From Pseudomonas sp. CROZ-RG-20F-R04-15 (GTDB lineage Bacteria > Pseudomonadota > Gammaproteobacteria > Pseudomonadales > Pseudomonadaceae), in contig NZ_JAKNQL010000014.1 in NCBI RefSeq assembly GCF_022662375.1, positions 78,953-142,952 of the forward strand: a stretch of 64,000 bases of DNA, given 5' to 3'. Below the pieces are notes generated by a model, which saw nothing but the letters and a program-made list of their open reading frames with translations, searched no databases and was not told where the DNA came from. Both the position numbers and the translations under genes were made by a program. Below, one piece after another: positions 1 through 9,356 of the stretch. The first letter of the stretch is position 1; each line of letters begins with the position of its first letter.

Positions 1-282
1 ATCGACCGCATCCACGCCGCACGCGGCGAAGGTGTCGATTTCATTCTGATCAATCCAGCAGCTTTTACACACACAAGTGTCGCATTACGTGACGCGCTGC
101 TGGGAGTGAGCATCCCATTCATCGAAGTGCATTTGTCCAACGTGCACAAACGCGAACCTTTCCGCCATCACTCTTACTTCTCCGACGTAGCGGTGGGAGT
201 GATCTGCGGCCTTGGCGCCAGCGGTTACCGACTGGCCCTGGAGGCTGCACTAGAACAGCTTGAAACACAGGCAACGACTTGA
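1..282 (+). CDS. aroQ: 3-dehydroquinate dehydratase type II (3' part only)
   Basis: Only the last 93 codons are present; the start lies left of the window. Type II dehydroquinase removes water from 3-dehydroquinate in the shikimate pathway and forms cytosolic dodecamers. The visible part carries the family signatures: INPAAFTHTSVALRDAL, the substrate-site segment FIEVHLSNVHKREPFRHHSY with its conserved histidine and arginine, and the C-terminal GVICGLGASGY. The gene sits directly upstream of accBC, as it does in many Pseudomonas genomes. The stop is 48 bases before accB with no obvious terminator between, so some read-through into accB is likely. Confidence 0.95.
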   Translation: MDRIHAARGEGVDFILINPAAFTHTSVALRDALLGVSIPFIEVHLSNVHKREPFRHHSYFSDVAVGVICGLGASGYRLALEAALEQLETQATT

Positions 283-330
283 ACTACAAGCGTTAAGCGC
301 CCCTGACCGACCCTTGGGAGTTGATGATTC

Positions 331-789
331 ATGGATATCCGTAAAGTTAAGAAACTGATCGAATTGCTGGAAGAGTCCGGCATCGACGAGCTCGAGATCA
401 AGGAAGGCGAAGAGTCCGTACGCATCAGCCGTCACAGCAAGACCCCGGCTCAGCAGTACTACGCGCCGGCTCCGATGCAAGCACCGGCCGCTGCGCCTGT
501 TGCTGCTCCGGTTGCCGCCGCAGCCCCGGCTGCCGCTGCTGCACCTGCGCTGAACGGCACTGTTGCCCGTTCGCCAATGGTCGGCACCTTCTACCGCAAA
601 TCTTCGCCAACCTCGCCGTCCTTCGTTGAAGTCGGCCAGACCGTGAAGAAAGGCGACACTCTGTGCATCGTCGAAGCCATGAAGATGATGAACCACATCG
701 AAGCTGAAACCAGCGGTGTGATCGAGTCCATCCTCGTCGAAGACGGCCAGCCGGTTGAGTACGACCAACCGCTGTTCACCATCGTTTGA
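331..789 (+). CDS. accB: Biotin carboxyl carrier protein of acetyl-CoA carboxylase
   Basis: Carries biotin between the carboxylase (AccC) and carboxyltransferase (AccAD) halves of acetyl-CoA carboxylase, the committing step of fatty acid synthesis. The 152 residues have the usual three parts: an N-terminal helix pair (1-35), an Ala/Pro-rich flexible linker (about 38-78), and the biotinyl domain from about 79. The acceptor is Lys118 in the motif EAMKMMNHIEA. Length is typical. A GGGAG ribosome site lies shortly before the ATG. accC starts 17 bases after the stop, so the pair is one operon. Confidence 0.98.
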   Translation: MDIRKVKKLIELLEESGIDELEIKEGEESVRISRHSKTPAQQYYAPAPMQAPAAAPVAAPVAAAAPAAAAAPALNGTVARSPMVGTFYRKSSPTSPSFVEVGQTVKKGDTLCIVEAMKMMNHIEAETSGVIESILVEDGQPVEYDQPLFTIV

Positions 790-806
790 ACTGCGGAGAG
801 CCTTTG

Positions 807-2165
807 ATGACTGCGAAGTTGGAAAAAGTTCTGATCGCTAACCGCGGTGAGATCGCCCTGCGGATTCTGCGTGCCTGCAAAGAGATGGGCATCAAGACCG
901 TCGCCGTTTACTCCAAGGCCGACAAAGAGCTGATGCACCTGGGTCTGGCAGACGAATCCGTCTGCATCGGCCCGGCTTCTGCCGCGCACTCTTACCTGCA
1001 CATCCCGGCCATCATCGCGGCAGCTGAAGTGACTGGCGCTACCGCCATTCACCCAGGCTACGGTTTCCTCGCGGAAAACGCCGATTTTGCCGAGCAGGTC
1101 GAGAACTCCGGCTTCGCCTTCATCGGCCCGAAAGCCGACACCATTCGCCTGATGGGCGACAAGGTATCGGCCAAGCACGCGATGATCGAAGCGGGCGTAC
1201 CTACCGTTCCAGGTTCTGACGGCCCGTTGCCGGAAGACGAAGAAACGGCGCTGCGCATCGGTCGTGAAGTCGGCTACCCGGTGATCATCAAAGCCGCTGG
1301 CGGCGGTGGTGGTCGCGGGATGCGTGTGGTGCACAAGGAAGAAGACCTGATCGCCTTCGCCAAACTGACCCGCACCGAAGCAGGCGCGGCGTTCGGCAAC
1401 CCGATGGTCTATCTGGAAAAATTCCTGACCAACCCGCGCCACGTCGAAGTTCAGGTTCTGTCCGACGGCCAGGGTCACGCGATCCATCTGGGCGACCGCG
1501 ATTGCTCGCTGCAACGTCGTCACCAGAAAGTTCTCGAAGAAGCGCCGGCACCGGGCATCGACGAGAAGGCTCGCGAAGAAGTGCTGGCTCGTTGCGTCAA
1601 GGCGTGCATCGACATCGGTTACCGTGGCGCCGGCACTTTCGAGTTCCTGTACGAGAACGGTCGTTTCTACTTCATCGAAATGAACACCCGTGTTCAGGTG
1701 GAGCACCCGGTTTCGGAAATGGTCACCGGTATCGACATCGTCAAGGAGATGCTCAGCATCGCCGCTGGCAACAAGCTGTCGTTCACGCAGGATGACGTGG
1801 TGATCCGCGGTCACTCGCTGGAATGCCGGATCAACGCTGAAGACCCGAAAACCTTCATGCCGAGCCCGGGCACGGTCAAGCATTTCCACGCCCCAGGCGG
1901 CAACGGCGTTCGCGTCGATTCGCACCTGTACAGCGGTTATGCAGTTCCGCCGAACTACGACTCGCTGATCGGCAAGCTGATCACTTACGGCGCGACCCGC
2001 GACGAAGCCATGGCACGCATGCGCAATGCCCTGGACGAAATCGTGGTTGACGGGATCAAGACCAACATCCCGCTGCACCGTGATCTGGTTCGTGACGAAG
2101 GCTTCTGCAAAGGGGGCGTGAACATTCACTACCTCGAGCACAAGCTGGCTGCTGAGAAGCACTAG
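807..2165 (+). CDS. accC: Biotin carboxylase subunit of acetyl-CoA carboxylase
   Basis: ATP-grasp enzyme that carboxylates the biotin on AccB with bicarbonate. The 452-residue product has the N-terminal fold beginning EKVLIANRGEIALRI, the glycine-rich ATP lid GGGGGRGM, the active-site stretch EMNTRVQVEHPVSEM, and the C-terminal domain ending near HYLEHKL. The frame is open from a TTG at 786, which would overlap the accB stop; the ATG at 807 was chosen because GGAGAG lies 7-14 bases upstream and family members begin this way. It is followed by a strong terminator. Confidence 0.98.
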   Translation: MTAKLEKVLIANRGEIALRILRACKEMGIKTVAVYSKADKELMHLGLADESVCIGPASAAHSYLHIPAIIAAAEVTGATAIHPGYGFLAENADFAEQVENSGFAFIGPKADTIRLMGDKVSAKHAMIEAGVPTVPGSDGPLPEDEETALRIGREVGYPVIIKAAGGGGGRGMRVVHKEEDLIAFAKLTRTEAGAAFGNPMVYLEKFLTNPRHVEVQVLSDGQGHAIHLGDRDCSLQRRHQKVLEEAPAPGIDEKAREEVLARCVKACIDIGYRGAGTFEFLYENGRFYFIEMNTRVQVEHPVSEMVTGIDIVKEMLSIAAGNKLSFTQDDVVIRGHSLECRINAEDPKTFMPSPGTVKHFHAPGGNGVRVDSHLYSGYAVPPNYDSLIGKLITYGATRDEAMARMRNALDEIVVDGIKTNIPLHRDLVRDEGFCKGGVNIHYLEHKLAAEKH

Positions 2166-2183
2166 CTTCGAGCCTGCACCAGA

Positions 2184-2207
2184 CAAAGCCGCCCTCGGGC
2201 GGCTTTG
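2184..2207 (+). terminator. Rho-independent terminator of accBC
   Basis: An 11-base perfect stem (2184-2194 pairing with 2197-2207, CAAAGCCGCCC/GGGCGGCTTTG) followed by TTGTTT. It begins 18 bases after the accC stop and should end the accBC transcript. Confidence 0.85.
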
Positions 2208-2234
2208 TTGTTTCTGCAGGTTTCACAAGCCCCT

Positions 2235-2323
2235 TGTGGGAGCGAGCCTGCTCGCGAAAGCGGTGTATCAGATCCATATGCATTCACTGACACTCCGCTT
2301 TCGCGAGCAGGCTCGCTCCCACA
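2235..2323. repeat. REP doublet (REPIN-like), accC-prmA gap
   Basis: Two inverted copies of the palindromic REP core GTGGGAGCGAGCCTGCTCGCGA face each other across a unique centre, total 89 bases. The same core recurs at many intergenic sites in this window. Such doublets are known in fluorescent pseudomonads as non-autonomous elements spread by RAYT (REP-associated tyrosine) transposases; no RAYT gene is present here. Confidence 0.9.
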
Positions 2324-2423
2324 GGGTGCAATGCATCTCCCACAAACCCAGCGCGCTCGCGTAAACTTGCGCGCTTCTCGCCGGCCGCTAGGCTGCAATC
2401 AATATTTTTCAAAGGTGCCCGCC

Positions 2424-3302
2424 ATGCCTTGGCTGCAAGTACGTCTCGCCATCAGCCCGGAACAAGCCGAAACCTACGAAGACGCTTTCCTTGAAGTGGG
2501 CGCCGTGTCGGTGACTTTCATGGACGCCGAAGACCAGCCGATCTTCGAGCCGGAACTCAACACCACGCCGCTGTGGGCGCACACACACCTGCTGGCCCTG
2601 TTCGAGGGCGGTACCGAACCGGCACCGGTTCTGGCCCATCTCGAACTGTTGACTGGCAGCCCGTTGCCTGAGCATCACAGCGAAGTCATTGAAGATCAGG
2701 ACTGGGAACGCAGCTGGATGGACGGTTTCCAGCCGATGCGTTTCGGCCAGCGCCTGTGGATCGTGCCGAGCTGGCACGCCGCGCCTGAGCCTGACGCCGT
2801 CAACCTGCTGCTCGATCCGGGTCTGGCGTTCGGCACCGGCACTCATCCGACTACCGCACTGTGCCTGGAATGGCTCGACGGTCAGGATCTGAAAGACTGC
2901 AACGTGCTCGACTTCGGCTGCGGTTCGGGGATTCTGGCGATTGCCGCCCTGCTGCTCGGCGCCAAGGAAGCGGTCGGCACCGACATCGACGTGCAGGCGC
3001 TGGAAGCCTCCCGCGACAACGCCGGGCGCAATAACATTGCCGACGAACTGTTCCCGCTGTACCTGCCGCAAGATCTGCCGCAGGTTCAAGCTGACGTGCT
3101 GGTCGCCAACATTCTGGCCGGCCCACTGGTTTCTTTGGCGCCGCAACTGTCCGGACTGGTGAAATCCGGTGGACGTCTGGCGCTGTCGGGCATCCTCGCT
3201 GAACAAGGTGATGAAGTCGCTGCCGCGTATGCGCAGGACTTCGATCTCGACCCGATCGCCAATCGCGATGGCTGGGTGCGCATCACCGGCCGTCGGCGTT
3301 AA
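2424..3302 (+). CDS. prmA: Ribosomal protein L11 methyltransferase
   Basis: SAM-dependent enzyme that trimethylates several amino groups of ribosomal protein L11. The 292 residues give the family length. An N-terminal L11-recognition domain (about 1-90) is joined to a Rossmann methyltransferase domain with SAM motif I VLDFGCGSGILAIAALL and the substrate-site VANILAGPL. The open frame runs back through the REP doublet to 2205, but MPWLQVRLAI at 2424 is the normal start, with AAAGGTG a few bases upstream. Confidence 0.97.
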   Translation: MPWLQVRLAISPEQAETYEDAFLEVGAVSVTFMDAEDQPIFEPELNTTPLWAHTHLLALFEGGTEPAPVLAHLELLTGSPLPEHHSEVIEDQDWERSWMDGFQPMRFGQRLWIVPSWHAAPEPDAVNLLLDPGLAFGTGTHPTTALCLEWLDGQDLKDCNVLDFGCGSGILAIAALLLGAKEAVGTDIDVQALEASRDNAGRNNIADELFPLYLPQDLPQVQADVLVANILAGPLVSLAPQLSGLVKSGGRLALSGILAEQGDEVAAAYAQDFDLDPIANRDGWVRITGRRR

Positions 3303-3332
3303 TATGAGCGCCTGCATAATCCGGATCGCCGC

Positions 3333-4610
3333 ATGACCGACAGTTTCGTCACCCAGTGCCCGCATTGCCAAACCAGCTTCCGCGTCAGCCACGCTCAATT
3401 GAGCGTGGCCCGCGGGGTGGTTCGTTGCGGCTCCTGCCTGCAAGTGTTCAATGCGGCCAAACAGCTGCTGGAGCAACACGCCGGCAAGGACGCGGTGACG
3501 CCGGTTGCACCGTCGATTGTCGAGCAGCCGCCGTTTGTCGAGGCCCCGCCCGTTATCGAGCCGCCGGCCATCGTCGAACAGCCCGCCCCGCGCGCCATCA
3601 GCCAAAAGCAGTGGAGCGCGTCGGAGCTGGATCTCGATAGCCTCGATCTGGACGAAGAACTGGCCCGCCTCGAACAACGGGAAATCCAGCCGACCACCGA
3701 ATTCGGTCGTCCGCGCGAAGATGCCCTGAGCGCACGCCGCGACAACCCTGAACCGGATGAAACGCTCTGGCGCGACAGTCTGTTCAGCGAGCGCGCCGAT
3801 GAGCACACGGTCGAACCCGAGGACGACGAGACTGAAATCGTCGACATCGAACCGCTCAAATCCGAGCGCACCGAGCCATCGCTGTCACTGGAACCGGTGG
3901 ATCTGGATGACGAGCCAGCGATTCCGCATCTGCGCCTGCACGATCCTATCGACCCCAATGCCCGCCGCGAACGCCTGTCAGCCAGCGCCGAAGCCGATGA
4001 CGACGATTTGCCATCGATCGAGCCAGTGCGCAAAAAACGTGAGCGCGCAGAGCCCGGCGTACGTGCCGAAGTCCTGCAAGACCTGACCGACGACCCGCTG
4101 CAACTGGACTGGCAAAAGCGCCGCTCGCCGTGGGGCCGACGCATGCTCTGGCTGCTGTTGGTACTGCTGGCGGCAGGTGGACTGGCGGCCCAGTACATTT
4201 CCTATCATTTCGAGGAGCTGGCGCGGCAGGATCAGTATCGCCCGTGGTTCCAGCAAATCTGCCCGCAGATCGGCTGCACGGTGCCGTCCAAGGTCGACAT
4301 TGCCCGGATCAAGAGCAGCAACCTGGTGGTGCGCAGCCATCCGGAGTTCAACGGTGCGCTGGTGGTCGACGCGATCATTTATAACCGCGCGACATTCTCC
4401 CAGCCGTTTCCATTGCTGGAATTGCGCTTTGCCGACCTCAACGGTCACCTGATCGCCAGTCGTCGCTTCAAACCCGGCGAATACCTCAGAGGTGATCTCG
4501 AAGGTCTGGCGGAAATGCCGCCGCAGACGCCAATCCATATTGCTCTGGATATTCTCGATCCCGGGCCGAAGGCGGTGAATTACAGCCTGAGTTTCCACTC
4601 GCCCGAGTGA
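3333..4610 (+). CDS. Zinc-ribbon and DUF3426 domain inner-membrane protein
   Basis: Function unknown. The 425-residue protein starts with an MJ0042-type zinc ribbon (two CxxC pairs: CPHC near residue 9 and CGSC near residue 32). A long acidic, low-complexity, Pro/Glu-rich region follows (about 50-255), then one membrane helix (WLLLVLLAAGGLAAQYI, about 273-290) and a C-terminal DUF3426 domain containing an ICPQIGC motif that should face the periplasm. The gene lies between prmA and dusB-fis, a placement conserved in Pseudomonas. The layout suggests a cytoplasmic metal-bound sensor end linked to a periplasmic domain, but no partner is known to me. Confidence 0.9.
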   Translation: MTDSFVTQCPHCQTSFRVSHAQLSVARGVVRCGSCLQVFNAAKQLLEQHAGKDAVTPVAPSIVEQPPFVEAPPVIEPPAIVEQPAPRAISQKQWSASELDLDSLDLDEELARLEQREIQPTTEFGRPREDALSARRDNPEPDETLWRDSLFSERADEHTVEPEDDETEIVDIEPLKSERTEPSLSLEPVDLDDEPAIPHLRLHDPIDPNARRERLSASAEADDDDLPSIEPVRKKRERAEPGVRAEVLQDLTDDPLQLDWQKRRSPWGRRMLWLLLVLLAAGGLAAQYISYHFEELARQDQYRPWFQQICPQIGCTVPSKVDIARIKSSNLVVRSHPEFNGALVVDAIIYNRATFSQPFPLLELRFADLNGHLIASRRFKPGEYLRGDLEGLAEMPPQTPIHIALDILDPGPKAVNYSLSFHSPE

Positions 4611-4795
4611 ATCACGGCGTCGCTTTCCAATTGACGGCGGTTTTCTGACTTTGCCACCCACAACCAAACCCGTGGCGATAACAGAATAACTGTTCAGATT
4701 TTGTTCAATTCAGCCTTTATCCAGTCATCGAGAGCGGGTATCATGCCAACCCTTTTTCGAACTCTCATGATCCGGCCCCACCTCAGGGAAGTCCT

Positions 4796-5806
4796 ATGTC
4801 GGCGGTACGCATCGGCCCATACACATTGCAGAACGGCTTGATTCTCGCCCCCATGGCGGGCGTCACCGACCAGCCCTTTCGTCAGCTGTGCAAGCGTTTG
4901 GGCGCAGGGCTTGTAGTCTCGGAAATGGTCACCAGCGACATGAGCTTGTGGAACACCCGCAAGTCGCGCATGCGCATGATCCACGAAGGCGATCCCGAGC
5001 CACGCTCGGTGCAGATTGCCGGTGGTGATGCGCAGATGCTGGCGGATGCAGCCCGGGCTAACGTCGAACTGGGCGCACAGATTATTGATATCAACATGGG
5101 TTGCCCGGCAAAAAAGGTCTGCAACAAGGCCGCCGGTTCTGCGTTGTTGAAGGACGAGGCACTGGTCACCGAGATCCTGCAGGCCGTTGTGGCTGCGGTA
5201 GATGTGCCGGTGACCCTGAAGATCCGCACTGGCTGGGATCGCGACAACAAGAACGGCCTGACCGTGGCGAAGATCGCCGAGCAGGCCGGCATTACGGCGC
5301 TGGCAGTGCATGGCCGCACTCGTGCCGATCTGTATAAAGGGGAAGCCGAGTACGACACGATTGCCGCGATCAAGCAGGCGGTGTCGATTCCGGTGTTTGC
5401 CAATGGCGATATCGATTCGCCGGAGAAGGCCCGTTACGTCCTCGACGCAACCGGTGCCGATGGCCTGTTGGTAGGCCGAGCCGCCCAAGGGCGGCCATGG
5501 ATTTTTCGCGAGATCGAACACTTCCTGCGTACCGGCGAGAAATTGCCGGCACCGGAGCTGATCGAGGTGGAACACATACTGCTGGAGCATCTGGCCGCAC
5601 TTCACGCTTTCTATGGGGACGTGATGGGCGTGCGCATTGCCCGGAAGCATGTGGGCTGGTATCTCGCAACCTTGCCGGGCGCCAGGGAGTTTCGCGCCCA
5701 CTTCAATCGTTTGGATGGTACGGAAACACAATGCGCCAATGTTCGGGAGTTTTTCGCCGAGCATTACAAGAGCCTGACAGGGGACGAAGAAGGGGTGGCC
5801 GCATGA
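4796..5806 (+). CDS. dusB: tRNA-dihydrouridine synthase B
   Basis: FMN enzyme that reduces uridine to dihydrouridine in the tRNA D-loop. The 336 residues form a TIM barrel with the start motif LILAPMAGVTDQPFR and the catalytic cysteine Cys103 in NMGCPAKKV. The FMN-binding loops VHGRTRADLYKG and ANGDI are present. The stop overlaps the fis start (ATGA), the same dusB-fis operon as in enterobacteria, so dusB level is tied to fis transcription. Confidence 0.97.
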   Translation: MSAVRIGPYTLQNGLILAPMAGVTDQPFRQLCKRLGAGLVVSEMVTSDMSLWNTRKSRMRMIHEGDPEPRSVQIAGGDAQMLADAARANVELGAQIIDINMGCPAKKVCNKAAGSALLKDEALVTEILQAVVAAVDVPVTLKIRTGWDRDNKNGLTVAKIAEQAGITALAVHGRTRADLYKGEAEYDTIAAIKQAVSIPVFANGDIDSPEKARYVLDATGADGLLVGRAAQGRPWIFREIEHFLRTGEKLPAPELIEVEHILLEHLAALHAFYGDVMGVRIARKHVGWYLATLPGAREFRAHFNRLDGTETQCANVREFFAEHYKSLTGDEEGVAA

Positions 5807-6123
5807 CGATGATGACCGAGACTTTAGTGAGTGGAACAGCACCCGTGAGCGACAACGTGAATTTGAAACAGCACCTCAACACCCCGAGCGAAGAAGGTCA
5901 GACCCTTCGCGGGAGTGTCGAGAAGGCGCTGCACAATTATTTCGCCCACCTTGAGGGCGCGTCCGTCACGGACGTGTACAACCTGGTGCTCTCCGAAGTC
6001 GAGGCGCCCCTGCTCGAAAGCGTGATGAACTACGTCAAGGGCAACCAGACCAAGGCGAGCGAGCTGCTGGGACTTAACCGCGGCACGCTGCGCAAGAAAC
6101 TCAAGCAGTACGATCTGCTGTAA
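5803..6123 (+). CDS. fis: Nucleoid-associated DNA-binding protein Fis
   Basis: Homodimeric DNA-bending protein that regulates rRNA promoters, recombination and many genes. The 106 residues end with the canonical helix-turn-helix NQTKASELLGLNRGTLRKKL. The start at 5803 overlaps the dusB stop by four bases; a GTG at 5845 would give a shorter form close to enterobacterial Fis, and translation could begin at either. It is followed at once by a terminator hairpin. Confidence 0.96.
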   Translation: MTMMTETLVSGTAPVSDNVNLKQHLNTPSEEGQTLRGSVEKALHNYFAHLEGASVTDVYNLVLSEVEAPLLESVMNYVKGNQTKASELLGLNRGTLRKKLKQYDLL

Positions 6124-6140
6124 GCATTCAATCAAACCAG

Positions 6141-6174
6141 AAAGGCGCCCGCGTAAAAAACGGTCGCCTTTTTT
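6141..6174 (+). terminator. Terminator after dusB-fis
   Basis: Stem AAAGGCG (6141-6147) pairs with CGCCTTT (6165-6171), with a short inner CCG/CGG pairing, and the T-run TTTTTT completes a rho-independent terminator. It lies 17 bases after the fis stop and 33 bases before purH. Confidence 0.75.
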
Positions 6175-6206
6175 GCTGACTTCCTTTGCTTTTGATGGAA
6201 ATTGAG

Positions 6207-7814
6207 ATGACCGACCAGACTACCCGCCTGCCGATCCGCCGCGCCTTGATCAGCGTTTCCGACAAGACCGGGATCCTCGAATTCGCCAAGGAGCTTGAAG
6301 CCCTGGGCGTCGAGATCCTCTCCACCGGCGGGACGTTCAAGCTGCTGCAGGACAACGGCGTAGCCGCTGTGGAAGTCGCGGATTACACCGGTTTCGCCGA
6401 AATGATGGACGGTCGGGTAAAAACCCTGCACCCGAAAATCCACGGCGGCATCCTCGGTCGTCGCGGTATCGACGACGCAATCATGAACGAGCACGGCATC
6501 AAGCCGATCGATCTGGTTGCAGTCAACCTGTACCCGTTCGAAGCCACCATCAACAAGCCAGGCTGCGACCTGCCGACCGCCATCGAAAACATCGACATCG
6601 GCGGCCCGACCATGGTCCGTTCGGCAGCGAAAAACCACAAAGACGTAGCGATCGTGGTGAATGCCAGCGACTACGCCAGCGTGCTCGAAGGCCTCAAGGC
6701 CGGTGGCCTGACCTACGCGCAGCGTTTCGACCTGATGCTCAAGGCCTTCGAACACACCGCGGCCTACGACGGCATGATCGCCAACTACATGGGCACCGTG
6801 AATCAGGCGGCTGAAACCCTCTCGACTTCCGGTCGCAGCGAATTCCCGCGCACCTTCAACAGCCAGTTCATCAAGGCTCAGGAAATGCGCTACGGCGAGA
6901 ACCCGCACCAGAGCGCGGCGTTCTACGTTGAAGCCAAGCCTGCCGAAGTCGGCATCGCCACCGCGACCCAACTGCAGGGCAAAGAGCTGTCGTACAACAA
7001 CGTGGCCGACACCGACGCCGCGCTGGAATGCGTGAAGAGCTTCGTCAAACCTGCCTGCGTGATCGTCAAGCACGCCAACCCATGCGGCGTGGCGGTCAGC
7101 CCGGACGCTGAAGGCGGTATTCGTCAGGCCTACGAACTGGCCTACGCCACCGACACCGAGTCAGCATTCGGCGGCATCATCGCTTTCAACCGTGAACTGG
7201 ATGCCGAGACCGCGAAAGCGATCGTCGAGCGTCAGTTCGTTGAAGTGATCATCGCCCCAAGCGTCAGCGAAGAAGCCCGCGCCATCGTCGCGGCCAAAGC
7301 CAACGTGCGCCTGCTGGCCTGCGGCGAGTGGTCGGCTGACCGCGCCGCTGCCTGGGACTACAAGCGCGTCAACGGCGGCCTGCTGGTACAGAGCCGCGAT
7401 ATCGGCATGATCAGCGCCGATGACCTGAAAGTCGTGACCAAACGCGCCCCGACCGAACAGGAAATCCACGACCTGATCTTTGCCTGGAAAGTCGCCAAAT
7501 ACGTTAAGTCCAACGCCATCGTCTACGCCAAGAACCGTCAGACCATCGGTGTCGGCGCTGGCCAGATGAGCCGCGTAAACTCGGCGCGTATCGCCGCGAT
7601 CAAGGCTGAGCATGCCGGCCTGCAAGTTGCCGGTTCGGTAATGGCCTCCGATGCATTCTTCCCGTTCCGTGACGGCCTGGACAATGCGGCCAAGGTCGGC
7701 ATCACTGCGGTGATCCAGCCGGGCGGCTCGATGCGTGATGCTGAAGTGATTGCTGCTGCTGATGAGGCTGGCATCGCGATGGTGTTCACAGGAATGCGTC
7801 ATTTCCGTCACTGA
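6207..7814 (+). CDS. purH: Bifunctional AICAR transformylase / IMP cyclohydrolase
   Basis: Catalyses the last two steps of de novo IMP synthesis. The 535-residue product has the N-terminal IMP cyclohydrolase domain (RRALISVSDKTGILEFAKEL, residues 10-29) and the C-terminal formyltransferase domain with IVKHANPCGVAV and SDAFFPFRDG. The ATG at 6207 (MTDQTTRLPIRRALI) matches what I recall of Pseudomonas PurH; upstream in-frame starts exist at 6186 (TTG) and 6195 (ATG). A REP doublet separates it from purD. Confidence 0.97.
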   Translation: MTDQTTRLPIRRALISVSDKTGILEFAKELEALGVEILSTGGTFKLLQDNGVAAVEVADYTGFAEMMDGRVKTLHPKIHGGILGRRGIDDAIMNEHGIKPIDLVAVNLYPFEATINKPGCDLPTAIENIDIGGPTMVRSAAKNHKDVAIVVNASDYASVLEGLKAGGLTYAQRFDLMLKAFEHTAAYDGMIANYMGTVNQAAETLSTSGRSEFPRTFNSQFIKAQEMRYGENPHQSAAFYVEAKPAEVGIATATQLQGKELSYNNVADTDAALECVKSFVKPACVIVKHANPCGVAVSPDAEGGIRQAYELAYATDTESAFGGIIAFNRELDAETAKAIVERQFVEVIIAPSVSEEARAIVAAKANVRLLACGEWSADRAAAWDYKRVNGGLLVQSRDIGMISADDLKVVTKRAPTEQEIHDLIFAWKVAKYVKSNAIVYAKNRQTIGVGAGQMSRVNSARIAAIKAEHAGLQVAGSVMASDAFFPFRDGLDNAAKVGITAVIQPGGSMRDAEVIAAADEAGIAMVFTGMRHFRH

Positions 7815-7828
7815 TATACCGGTTCAAA

Positions 7829-7917
7829 TGTGGGAGCGAGCCTGCTCGCGAATGCAATCTGTCTGTCATAGCTGTTTTGACTGACACACCGCTTTCGCGA
7901 GCAGGCTCGCTCCCACA
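7829..7917. repeat. REP doublet, purH-purD gap
   Basis: 89-base inverted pair of the GTGGGAGCGAGCCTGCTCGCGA core, starting 14 bases after the purH stop. In the purHD transcript it would fold into two strong hairpins. Confidence 0.9.
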
Positions 7918-7961
7918 TAAAGCGCTCCAGCAGCGCCTGACAGATTTTTGAGGTTTTTGAA

Positions 7962-9257
7962 ATGAATGTTTTGATCATTGGCAGCGGTGGCCGTGAACAC
8001 GCCCTGGCCTGGAAAGTGGCTCAGGATCCGCGCGTGCAGAAGGTTTTTGTTGCACCAGGTAACGCTGGCACCGCCATTGAAGCCAAGTGCGAAAACGTCG
8101 CCATCGACGTGCTGGCCCTTGAGCAACTCGCCGATTTCGCCGAGAAAAACGTTTCCCTGACCATCGTCGGCCCGGAAGTGCCGCTGGTGGCTGGCGTTGT
8201 CGACCTGTTCCGCTCCCGTGGCCTGGACTGCTTTGGTCCGACCGCTGGTGCTGCGCAGCTGGAAGGCTCGAAAGCCTTCACCAAGGATTTCCTGGCGCGC
8301 CACAAGATCCCGACCGCCGACTACCAGAACTTCACCGAGATCGAGCCGGCCCTGGCTTATCTGCGTGAAAAAGGCGCGCCGATTGTGATCAAGGCCGATG
8401 GCCTGGCCGCCGGTAAAGGCGTGATTGTCGCCATGACCCTCGCCGAAGCCGAAGACGCCGTGCGCGACATGCTCGCTGGCAACGCTTTCGGTGATGCCGG
8501 TTCGCGTGTGGTCATCGAAGAATTCCTCGACGGCGAAGAAGCTTCGTTCATCGTCATGGTCGACGGCAAGAATGTGCTGCCGATGGCTACCAGCCAGGAC
8601 CACAAGCGCGTCGGCGATGGCGACAGTGGCCCGAACACTGGCGGCATGGGTGCTTACTCCCCTGCCCCGGTCGTCACCGCCGACGTGCACCAGCGCGTGA
8701 TGGATCTGGTGATCTGGCCGACCGTGCGCGGCATGGCCGAAGAAGGCAACGTCTACACCGGTTTCCTCTATGCCGGTCTGATGATCGACAAGGCCGGCAA
8801 CCCGAAAGTCATCGAGTTCAACTGCCGCTTCGGCGATCCGGAAACCCAACCGGTGATGCTGCGTCTGCAATCGAGCCTGGTGCTGCTGGTCGAAGCCGCT
8901 CTGGCGCAAGCGCTGGACAAGGTTGAAGCACAGTGGGATCCACGTCCGAGCGTGGGCATCGTGCTGGCCGCTGGCGGTTACCCGGGCGACTACGCCAAGG
9001 GCGCGGCAATCAACGGTCTGGACGCAGCCGCGAAGCTGGAAGGCAAAGTCTTCCACGCCGGTACTGCGCTGAAAGATGGCAACGTCGTCACCGCCGGTGG
9101 TCGCGTACTCTGCGCCACCGCAATGGGCGCAAGCGTGAGTGAAGCGCAGCAGCAAGCCTACAAGCTGGCGGCCGCCATCGACTGGGAAGGCTGCTTCTAC
9201 CGCAAGGACATTGGCTACCGCGCCATTGCCCGTGAGCGTGGCGAAACCCAGGAATAA
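7962..9257 (+). CDS. purD: Phosphoribosylamine-glycine ligase
   Basis: ATP-grasp enzyme of purine synthesis that joins 5-phosphoribosylamine to glycine. The 431 residues begin MNVLIIGSGGREHALAWK. They show the ATP-grasp signatures VIKADGLAAGKGVIV and IEEFLDGEEASF, the GARS signature FNCRFGDPETQ, and the C-terminal domain PSVGIVLAAGGYPGDY. It lies in tandem with purH, as in other Pseudomonas genomes. Confidence 0.98.
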   Translation: MNVLIIGSGGREHALAWKVAQDPRVQKVFVAPGNAGTAIEAKCENVAIDVLALEQLADFAEKNVSLTIVGPEVPLVAGVVDLFRSRGLDCFGPTAGAAQLEGSKAFTKDFLARHKIPTADYQNFTEIEPALAYLREKGAPIVIKADGLAAGKGVIVAMTLAEAEDAVRDMLAGNAFGDAGSRVVIEEFLDGEEASFIVMVDGKNVLPMATSQDHKRVGDGDSGPNTGGMGAYSPAPVVTADVHQRVMDLVIWPTVRGMAEEGNVYTGFLYAGLMIDKAGNPKVIEFNCRFGDPETQPVMLRLQSSLVLLVEAALAQALDKVEAQWDPRPSVGIVLAAGGYPGDYAKGAAINGLDAAAKLEGKVFHAGTALKDGNVVTAGGRVLCATAMGASVSEAQQQAYKLAAAIDWEGCFYRKDIGYRAIARERGETQE

Positions 9258-9271
9258 GCTGTACCTCAAGT

Positions 9272-9298
9272 CCGGCGAGGGATACCGTTCCTCGCCGG
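9272..9298 (+). terminator. Hairpin after purD
   Basis: Perfect nine-base stem CCGGCGAGG / CCTCGCCGG with a nine-base loop, starting 15 bases after the purD stop. No T-run follows, so it may attenuate or stabilise the 3' end rather than fully terminate before retS. Confidence 0.5.
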
Positions 9299-9356
9299 GC
9301 TGTTCCGCCGCCGCGCATCGTTATATTCTGGCATCAACCTACGAAGGGATTTCGCC

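Noticed and set aside
591..2186. 531-residue open frame antisense to accB/accC
   Set aside because: A shadow of the conserved accC codons; no motifs, and it covers two certain genes.
2205..2423. 73-codon N-terminal extension in frame with prmA
   Set aside because: The codons come from a REP doublet; PrmA family members start at MPWLQV.
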